Below, piece after piece: positions 56,439 to 64,000 of a stretch of 64,000 bases of DNA (positions within the stretch are counted from its first letter, which is position 1; each line of letters opens with the position of its first letter). The notes under the pieces are model-generated. The model was not told where the DNA came from and ran no database searches. It worked only from the letters and a program-made list of their open reading frames with translations. This DNA comes from Neoarius graeffei (taxonomy: Eukaryota; Chordata; Actinopteri; Siluriformes; Ariidae): NCBI RefSeq assembly GCF_027579695.1, contig NC_083571.1, positions 31,782,943 through 31,846,942 on the forward strand, written 5' to 3'. Position numbers and translations under genes: made by a program.

Positions 56439-56725
56439 ATGGCCTAGTGGTAGCGTGTCAGCCTCTTGATTGGGAGATCGTGAGTTCTATTCACGGTTGG
56501 GTGATACCAAAGACCATCATAAAAAAAAAATTTAAAAAAGGTACCTACTACCATCTGGCAAGGCACGCTGCAATACAGATGCGAGTGGGGAGTCAAACTC
56601 TTGTAGTTACCAGAGGACTAGCCCCCCTCTGTAACCCTAGCTATGTAATAGGCGAGAGGCCGAGGGCTGTGAAATGGAGATAGGCGCCGCCCCCGATGCG
56701 CCACTTCGCGTGGAAAAGGGAAGGA
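56439..56725 (+). mobile_element. tRNA-derived SINE, third family, 17-bp duplication
   Basis: Head ATGGCCTAGTGGTAGCGTGT (A box) and GAGTTCTATTCAC (B box), 287 bp, no poly(A) tail. CAAGTTATTTTATATCC at 56,422-56,438 and 56,726-56,742. Confidence 0.85.
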
Positions 56726-56875
56726 CAAGTTATTTTATATCCCCCCCATATTGTAGTATGGGACGCGTACTGTTTATAGACCCCTTGTGCATGACGTCAC
56801 GCATCACGTGATAATTACAGCTGGGGTCAGACAGACACCGTCTTTCATGCAAGCAAGGCTTAATCTGTCTTCAAC

Positions 56876-57258
56876 ATGGTTCATTTTTGTGCTGTTTTTG
56901 CTCGTTCAAACAGAGAAATAGATAAAAGGCATTACCGTCTCCCCACTATCAAGAAAAATGTGAACAAATAGAAGCAAATGCTTCAAGAACAACGAGGAAA
57001 TGAGCGGTTAAAGAATACGAGGAGAAGAGCTCAGCCTGAAAACTCCAGAGAAATTCACGATTGTATTTAAAATGCATTTTACAAAAACAGAAAGTCAGAA
57101 GTGAGGATGGAAGAGTTTGCTTAAGAATCTCATTTTATTTTTTTTCTGCTCGTATTCGAGTTAGCTCCTTCATGAAAGCGTTTGGTTTTCTTAAAGGTGA
57201 AGCCGCTTCCTTATTTGACACAGAAAACCCAGATTGGTTTCAAACAACTCGGGCATAA
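56876..57258 (+). pseudogene. THAP-domain transposase remnant
   Basis: ATG at 56,876 opens MVHFCAVFARSNREIDKRHY and continues RLPTIKKNVNK to a stop. The second half appears at 57,190-57,258 as GEAASLFDTENPDWFQTTRA. This is a THAP domain of the transposon type; the second zinc Cys (GCSNR in relatives) is ARSNR here, so the finger is broken. The first half lies in the spacer, the second half in the arm. Confidence 0.65.
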
Positions 57259-58104
57259 AAAACTCAACAAGGAGCGACATGAGCGATAAATCCTGAAAGA
57301 ACAGAACAGATTAAGAGCAGAGAGAGCTGGAGCTTTGTTCCTGTTATCAGAGGAACGCAGTCCTGTGCAAAATATTTTTATATCGGGGTTTTTTTTGTTA
57401 TATCATCCACCTCTAGGTTTATTAAAAAAAAAAAAACAAAAAAAACATGCTGCGTCATGACAGACCGGCTGCAGGGAGTCAGTTACAGGTTGCCAGGTCT
57501 GTATAAAACACCCACAACCTACACACTAAACAATAATTTTTAACCCAAACATTATCCTGTCTGTCATGACGCAGCGCGGTTATTTATTTATTTTTTTAAC
57601 CTAGAGGTGTATGATATAACTAAAAAAAAAACCAAAAACCAAAAACAACAACAAAAAAGAATATATAAATATTCTCAAATGCAGTACTGTTCAAATGTTT
57701 TGGCACCCTATTGTTTTCTTCATACAAACTTTGTTATAGATTTCTATTTTATGATTTCTACATTATCGAGTAATGAACCTACAGTCTGAGAGACAGCTCT
57801 ACACAAACACACTGAACTTTACAACATCTGCATGCGTGTGAAATGGAAATAAATCAACTAAGGAAGGAAAAACTATTTTGAATAAAATTGTTATTGTCCA
57901 TTACAAATAAAAAGTAACCAATAAACAAGCTTAATAATAATCTTAATCAATATCCAAACTTCAACTCAATGTATGATCTTCATTTTATGTTGCAATTCAC
58001 AACTATTCTATGGTTTTCCTAAAAAAAAAAAAGTAGTGCTCGCAAAATAGGGGGCGAGGGATAATATTGGGGCAAGTGGGTTTAAAAGTTAATGTCGAGC
58101 CCTG

Positions 58105-59115
58105 TTTCTCTTTAAAATAGAGGTAGGGCTAATTAATCATAATCACCTTTTTTTGCTGCCACTCCACGAACACAGAAAAACACTGTGACTGCTGCTTTCT
58201 ACAGCAAAGAAGCAAAACCTACAGTGTCTTGCAAAAGTATTCACCCCCTTGAACCTTTCCATATTTTGTTGTGTTACAATCAGGAACTGAAATAGTCTTG
58301 ATTAGAATCATATATCATGGGGGCGTCGTGGCTCAGGTGGATAAGGCGCCATACCATAAATCCGGGGAGCCGGGTTCGATTCCGGCCTGAGGTCATTTCC
58401 CGATCCCTCCCCATCTCTCTCTCTCCCGCTCATTTCCTGTCTCTACACTGTCCTATCCAATAAAGGTGAAAAAGTCCAAAAAAAGAATCATATATTATAC
58501 ACAAAATACCTGATCATATTGGAGTATTCACCCTGTGTTGGTGTGAAACACCTAAATTAGCTCTGGTGCAACCAGCTGGTGTCAAAAGTCATATGATTAG
58601 TTGAACACAGTCGGCCTGTGTTTAAATAAAGTGTCACATGATACTATAATAACGTAAATACACCTGGAAGCAGAGTTTGCAAGAAAACATAACAGTGATC
58701 GATCAGACAAGTTGTGTGGCTTGGTTATGAAAACATATTGCAAAATTTGAACATCCCATAGTGCATCATTAAATATACTGTTAAAAATCTGGCATGACCG
58801 TGAATAAGAGTGTAAAGAGGGCATTAGTCAGTGAAGCAATTGTAAGGGGGGCGGTGAGGATTAGTGTTGCACATCTGTTAGTGTTTTTGGTAGACATACC
58901 GTATCCCCACTCCAGCATTTACAGGAATTTTATCGAGAAGATACAGCACTGTGGCAGAATTGTAAAACTGAACAACTTGTCAGGATGCAAGTGAAATTGA
59001 GCACTACTGTAGCAACAGTGACCAGACAATCAAAATCTATTAAAAATTATTTTGGATTATGGACCGTTTTTAGTTTTTAATAAAACTCAGCATTTTGTGA
59101 CAGCATCGATATAAA
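58105..59115 (+). mobile_element. Degraded Tc1-like element, third family
   Basis: CAGTGTCTTGCAAAAGTATT at 58,222 and CCATATTTTGTTGTGTTAC are a typical Tc1-type TIR. Downstream (58,500-59,000) only scraps remain. A tRNA-derived SINE is inserted at 58,319-58,486. Confidence 0.5.
58319..58486 (+). mobile_element. tRNA-derived SINE (TGGCTCAGGTGG type)
   Basis: GGGGGCGTCGTGGCTCAGG head; AGAATCATAT repeated on both sides (58,304 and 58,487). Confidence 0.85.
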
Positions 59116-59464
59116 CAGCGCTGTGAAAAAGCCTTAGTGACATGTAAAGAAATGCTGTCGACCAAAAATGGCTTAAAAATAATGAAATGAAATGTTTTAA
59201 CATTAAAAAATACTATAAACAGTAAACCATAATAAATGAAACAAAGTCAATATCTGGTGTGAGACGACGCTTTGCTTTAAAAAACGACAGTAGTCTCAGG
59301 TCCAGTGAGTGCAATTTGATAAGGAAATGAGCTGTAGGTTTTACTGAGCATCTTACAGAACCAGCTGCAGTTCTTCTGGACACTTTGACTCTCACACTCG
59401 CTTCTTTATTTTTCATTATGTTTTCTTTTTTAATCTGAAAAGTGTGGTCTTATGTAATATGCTG

Positions 59465-59467
<3 letters not shown>
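59116..59467. mobile_element. Partial CAGTACTGTGCAAAAG-type MITE
   Basis: About two thirds of the MITE, ending in a TA microsatellite at ATGCTGCTCATATATA. Confidence 0.8.

Positions 59468-59515
<48 letters not shown>
59468..59515. repeat. TA microsatellite, left part
   Basis: About 24 TA units, continued after the SINE at 61,037-61,088. Confidence 0.95.
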
Positions 59516-59517
<2 letters not shown>

Positions 59518-61034
59518 ATCCATTATCTGTAACCGCTTATCCTGTACAGGGTCGCGAGCAAGCTGGAGCCTATCCTAGCTGACTATGGGCAAGAGGTGGG
59601 GTACATCCTGGACAAGTCGCCAGATCATCACAGGGCTGACACACAAACAACCATTCACACTCATGGTCAATTTAGAGCCACCAATTAGCGTAACCTGCAT
59701 GTCTTTGGACTGCGGGAGAAACCAGAGCACCCAGAGATGGGGAGAACATGCAAACTCCACAAAGAAAGGCCCCCCATCACCCTCTGGGCTTGAACCAAGG
59801 ACCTTCTTGCTGTGAGGCAGCCATGCTAACCACTACACTTCATATTGATTATAAAATACTACTATTGACCTTTAAAGCACTGAATAGTCTCGCACCACAG
59901 TACCTGAGCGAACTTCTGCTCCTCTATGACCTGCCACACCTACTTGGATCAAAAGGTGCAGGCTATCTGCTGGTACCTCGTATAGTGAAGGCTACATCAG
60001 GGGGCGGAGCCTTTTCTTACAAAGCCCCACTGTTATGGAACAGCCTTCCAAGTAGTGTTCGGGAATCAGACACCGTCTCAGCGTTTAATCTAAGCTGAAA
60101 ACACATCTGTTTAGTCAAGCCTTGTGTTAATGGTGTTTATGAGGTAAAGGAGTAGATCTGGAGGGTCCTCAGACAGAGTGTTTTGGTAAACTGGGATGTA
60201 TGGATGCTGTCAGTTCCCCACTCACTTGCTCACTCGGGTTTGTTGACGGTATAGTGGCTGCTGCTTTATGTCCTGGGGCTCCCTCATGCCCGTGTTACCT
60301 TTTGGCTCTTCCCTTTTAGTTATGCTGTCATAGTTAGTTGCCGGAGTCCCTGCTTGTACTCAGTGCAATATGTATACTGTTCCTACTTATTCAGGTGACA
60401 TTGGGCATACCCAACAACCTGTGTTTTTTTTTCCCTTCTCCCCCAAAATCTGTCCCTCTGAGTTACATGTCGGTCCTGGGATCGAGATGCTGACCTCTTC
60501 TGCTCTTCAGACCTGCCTGATCCATCCTGGTGCCCTGTGTCTGGTTGGAGTCTCATTGTATCGCTCCTGTGGAGGACGGCCCCATGTGGACAGTTGGGGG
60601 TCGCACCTGGAGGACGCTCTGGACTCCTGCAGTGGTGCTTTTGTGGCTGAGGACTGCAGTTGACTTGCTAACTTTGAAACTGCGGTTGTCGTGAACGGTT
60701 TTGCGCTCAGGTTTCCGTCGGTGGGGGGTTTATAGCATCAACGAAGCTGACTTTATGTTAGGACTGTTAATGTTATAGTCATGTTGTCTGTTGTTGCCCA
60801 AATGAGGATGGGTTCCCTTTTGAGTCTGGTTCCTCTCGAGGTTTCTTCCTCATGTCATCTGAGGGAGTTTTTCCTTGCCACCGTTGCCACAGGCTGCTCA
60901 TTGGGGATAGATTAGGGATAAAATTAGCTCATATTTTAAGTCGTTCAATTTCTGTAAAGCTGCTTTGCGACAATGTTTATTGTTAAAAGCGCTATACAAA
61001 TAAACTTGATTTGATTTGATACACCACCGTGCTG

Positions 61035-61036
<2 letters not shown>
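59516..61036 (-). mobile_element. DANA/Mermaid-type SINE split by an L2-type LINE
   Basis: The SINE body is at 59,516-59,840; its last bases ACACCACCGTGCTGCCC are at 61,020-61,036. ACAC is shared at the junctions. Confidence 0.8.
59841..61019 (+). pseudogene. L2-type LINE 3' fragment
   Basis: The frame reads DYKILLLTFKALNSLAPQYL, then SYKAPLLWNSLPSSVRE, the C-terminal end of L2-clade reverse transcriptases. The 3' UTR ends in GCTGCTTTGCGACAATGT and a (TTGAT)n tail. 5'-truncated. Confidence 0.75.

Positions 61037-61088
<52 letters not shown>
61037..61088. repeat. TA microsatellite, right part
   Basis: About 25 TA units followed by poly(T). Confidence 0.95.
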
Positions 61089-61096
<8 letters not shown>

Positions 61097-61462
61097 TTTT
61101 TAAAGTTAATCTACCATCCATAAGACAATGCACATGTTCATTATCCATGTCCTTTATTTAAGACCTAAAGTGCATAGCTGTGATTACTTTACTTTTTCCT
61201 GCCACATGATGGATTAATAAATTACAGGGCTACAAACCAGCTGCAAAAAACCCAGTGGATTTTAATTTACAATCAGCGTAGGCTTTAATCCCCCACACAT
61301 AAATCTCAAAGTGTCAGATGGCCAGAATCAGGGCTAAAGCCTTCTCTGCTATAGTAGAATACATTCTTTGATGTTGACTTAACTTTTTATAAAAGTAGGG
61401 CACAGACCTGGAGGGTATTACTATCCTGACTCAGTATAAAAGTAGGGGCGTGGCCAGACATA
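61089..61462. other. No gene or element recognised
   Basis: Unassigned. Confidence 0.5.
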
Positions 61463-62007
61463 CGGTACTGTGCAAACGTCTTAGGTCCCCTATTTTTTTT
61501 CATACAAACTTTGTTATAGATTTCTATTTGATAACTTCTACATTATCGAGTCAGTACAAAAACATTTTAGAGTCCCAAACGTTCGTTCATTTTCCAGCAC
61601 AAAATTAAATGTTACAGAAAAAAATGTTGGTATCTGAGCAGCATATTCCATAAGAACTCACTTTTCAGATTAAAAAAGAAAACATAATGAAGGCTGCTGA
61701 GTTTTGGTGCAAAATGAAGAAGCGAGTGTGACAGTCAAAGTGTCCAGAAGAACTGCAGCCGGTTCTGTAAGACACTCAGTAAAACCTACAGCTCATTTCC
61801 TTATCAAACTGCACACACTGGACCTCAGACTGCTATCGTTTTTTAAAGCAAATCGTCGTCTCACACCAAATATTGACTTTGTTTCATTTATTATAGCTTA
61901 CTGTTTATAGTATTTTTTAACGTTGAAACATTTCATTTCATTATTTTTAAGCCATTTTTGGTCGACAGCATTTCTTTACATATGCCTAAGACTTTTGTAT
62001 AGGACTG
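61463..62007. mobile_element. MITE with CAGTACTGTGCAAAAG-type ends
   Basis: 545 bp, TA both sides, contains AATGAAGGCTGCTGAGTTTT as in the 48.3 and 53.1 kb copies. Confidence 0.85.
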
Positions 62008-62051
62008 TATATAAAATACATGAAAATCAGGTGGCTGGTCTGTTACTTATA

Positions 62052-63655
62052 CAACCCCAATTCCAAAAAAGTTGGGACAAAGTACAAATTGTAAATAAAA
62101 ATGGAATGCAATCATGTGGAAGTTTCAAAATTCCATATTTTATTCAGAATAGAACATAGATGACATATCAAATGTTTAAACTGAGAAAATGTATCATTTA
62201 AAGAGAAAAATTAGGTGATTTTAAATTTCATGACAACAACACATCTCAAAAAAGTTGGGACAAGGCCATGTTTACCACTGTGAGACATCCCCTTTTCTCT
62301 TTACAACAGTCTGTAAACGTCTGGGGACTGAGGAGACAAGTTGCTCAAGTTTAGGGATAGGAATGTTAACCCATTCTTGTCTAATGTAGGATTCTAGTTG
62401 CTCAACTGTCTTAGGTCTTTTTTGTCGTATCTTCCGTTTTATGATGCGCCAAATGTTTTCTATGGGTGAAAGATCTGGACTGCAGGCTGGCCAGTTCAGT
62501 ACCCGGACCCTTCTTCTACGCAGCCATGATGCTGTAATTGATGCAGTATGTGGTTTGGCATTGTCATGTTGGAAAATGCAAGGTCTTTCCTGAAAGAGAC
62601 GTCATCTGGATGGGAGCATATGTTCCTCTAGAACCTGGATATACCTTTCAGCATTGATGGTGTCTTTCCAGATGTGTAAGCTGCCCATGCCACACGCACT
62701 AATGCAACCCCATACCATCAGAGATGCAGGCTTCTGAACTGAGCGCTGATAACAACTTGGGTCATCCTTCTCCTCTTTAGTCCGAATGACACAGCATCCC
62801 TGATTTCCATAAAGAACTTCAAATTTTGATTCGTCTAACCACAGAACAGTTTTCCACTTTGCCACAGTCCATTTTAAATGAGCCTTGGCCCAGAGAAGAC
62901 GTCTGCGCTTCTGGATCATGTTTAGATACGGCTTCTTCTTTGAACTATAGAGTTTTAGCTGGCAACTGCAGATGGCACGGTGAATTGTGTTCACAGATAA
63001 TGTTCTCTGGAAATATTCCTGAGCCCATTTTGTGATTTCCAATACAGAAGCATGCCTGTATGTGATGCAGTGCTGTCTAAGGGCCCGAAGATCACGGGCA
63101 CCCAGTATGGTTTTCCAGCCTTGACCCTTACGCACAGAGATTCTTCCAGATTCTCTGAATCTTTTGATGATATTATGCACTGTAGATGATGATATGTTCA
63201 AACTCTTTGCAATTTTACACTGTCGAACTCCGTTCTGATATTGCTCCACTATTTGTCGGCGCAGAATTAGGGGGATTGGTGATCCTCTTCCTATCTTTAC
63301 TTCTGAGAGCCGCTGCCACTCCAAGATGCTCTTTTTATACCCAGTCATGTTAATGACCTATTGCCAATTGACCTAATGAGTTGCAATTTGGTCCTCCTGC
63401 TGTTCCTTTTTTGTACCTTTAACTTTTCCAGCCTCTTATTGCCCCGTCCCAACTTTTTTGAGATGTGTTGCTGTCATAAAATTTCAAATGAGCCAATATT
63501 TGGCATGAAATTTCAAAATGTCTCACTTTCGACATTTGATATGTTGTCTATGTTCTATTGTGAATACAATATCAGTTTTTGAGATTTGTAAATTATTGCA
63601 TTCCGTTTTTATTTACAATTTATACTTTGTCCCAACTTTTTGGGAATCGGGGTTG
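62052..63655 (-). mobile_element. Tc1-like transposon, family 2, copy F
   Basis: 1,604 bp, TA both sides. Confidence 0.95.
62272..63348 (-). pseudogene. Tc1 transposase, nonsense at codon 249
   Basis: Full frame length; Arg249 CGA is TGA at 62,602-62,604. Also changed near the first catalytic site (WLDESKF instead of WSDESKF). Confidence 0.9.
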
Positions 63656-63852
63656 TATTATTCGTAAGTGTGTGTATGTTAAAAGTCGTATAAATACGTT
63701 TTGTTAAAGTAAATAAGTCAGTAACTCAATAACATCAGTGATGTGATGTATCAAACGTACGTTCAGCAAACTGTGATCTAATAAGATATGTTTTGATATG
63801 GTATAGCAGAATATATGCTCTTTTTGTCAATTTGTTTTTTTTTAATCCAATG

Positions 63853-63858
63853 TTTATT
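63853..63858 (-). promoter_or_regulatory. Candidate polyadenylation signal after the terminal exon
   Basis: Minus-strand AATAAA immediately after the stop codon of the candidate exon at 63,864-63,980; such a short 3' UTR is unusual but possible. Confidence 0.35.
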
Positions 63859-63863
63859 TACTG

Positions 63864-63980
63864 TTACACTGAACATGCAAAGAAGTCATTCTTTTTGAAA
63901 ATGACCGTGTCGCCAAAATACCCAGTTATAAATCGCAGCTCTGGGTTCTCATACTGAACATTGTTTAGGTCCTGAAATGG
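63864..63980 (-). CDS. Candidate terminal coding exon of an unidentified gene
   Basis: A CTAAC branch-point-like sequence and TTTCAG acceptor are followed by 38 open codons beginning PFQDLNNVQYENPELRFITG and ending FFACSV, then TAA. An AATAAA starts 6 bp past the stop, at 63,853-63,858. Acceptor, open frame, stop and poly(A) signal in order, in a repeat-free stretch, suggest the last exon of a gene entering from beyond the window on the minus strand. I do not recognise the protein. A second AG nine bases in would shorten the exon to start at 63,971. It could be a chance open frame. Confidence 0.4.
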   Translation of the reverse strand, partial: PFQDLNNVQYENPELRFITGYFGDTVIFKKNDFFACSV

Positions 63981-64000
63981 CTGAAACATACAGTTAGGTC

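Larger units (their letters stand above)
54690..58104. mobile_element. 3.4-kb palindromic element with arms of 1.0-1.1 kb
   Basis: Left arm 54,690-55,716 and right arm 57,015-58,104 are inverted copies from the ends (CTCGACATTAACTTTTAAAC) to the inner edge (GAAAACTCCAGAGAAATTCA). Both arms contain a fragment of the GTGCAAAAG MITE and the C-terminal half of a THAP domain. The spacer holds a truncated SINE (55,717-55,848), an extra GGGCTCGACATTAA at 56,186, a SINE at 56,439 and the THAP start. Confidence 0.8.

Overview
This is vertebrate DNA, almost certainly from a teleost and plausibly an otophysan or catfish-like species. It contains split genes with GT-AG introns, tRNA-derived SINEs of the DANA/Mermaid type, many Tc1-like DNA transposons, RTE- and L2-type LINE pieces, gypsy LTR debris and long CT, GT and TA microsatellites. 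No prokaryotic operon, rRNA or CRISPR array is present. Most bases belong to transposable elements, and many of these are nested inside one another.

The one host gene that can be read with confidence is on the minus strand between 45,131 and 54,561. Five coding exons of 146, 45, 110, 910 and 147 bp encode all but the signal-peptide exon of a neuronal nicotinic acetylcholine receptor beta subunit (beta2/beta4-like, non-alpha). All splice sites are GT-AG, all phases join, and the exon sizes fit the classic nAChR pattern. Exon 1 was not found. Two smaller host candidates lie on the same strand. One is a 58-nt signal-peptide exon at 13,945-14,002 with a strong donor in the phase used by nAChR first exons. 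The other is a terminal exon with an adjoining AATAAA at 63,864-63,980.

Layout. 0.9-1.8 kb: palindromic MITE with a SINE in both arms. 2.6-3.4 kb: CT/CTGT simple repeat. 4.4-7.2 kb: Tc1 element containing a SINE that contains a THAP-coding element with TTAA duplications. 7.7-9.3 kb: TIR element. 9.6-12.4 kb: foldback containing a second TIR element that contains a RecQ-helicase-fragment element. 14.2-19.6 kb: SINE cluster with a four-level nest (SINE, TIR element, RTE LINE, intact Tc1). 20.7 kb: relic of a YqaJ-type transposon protein. 21.5-23.1 kb: Tc1. 27.8-29.3 kb: LINE reverse transcriptase. 29.8-31.7 kb: Tc1/gypsy composite. 36.8-39.3 kb: SINE containing a hAT element that contains a second RecQ-fragment element. 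40.4-44.1 kb: gypsy LTR arms in inverted orientation around gag and a Tc1, with a THAP element inserted. 45.1-54.6 kb: the nAChR gene, its introns holding a Tc1, MITEs, SINEs and a tandem repeat carrying perfect DR5 nuclear-receptor motifs. 54.7-58.1 kb: 3.4-kb palindrome with a THAP remnant. 59.1-61.1 kb: MITE, TA repeat, SINE and L2 nest. 62.1-63.7 kb: Tc1.

The genes do not form a pathway. The interest lies in how the mobile elements interact: nesting, composite mobilisation, inverted-repeat formation, helicase and THAP domain carriage, and delivery of regulatory motifs into a receptor gene.
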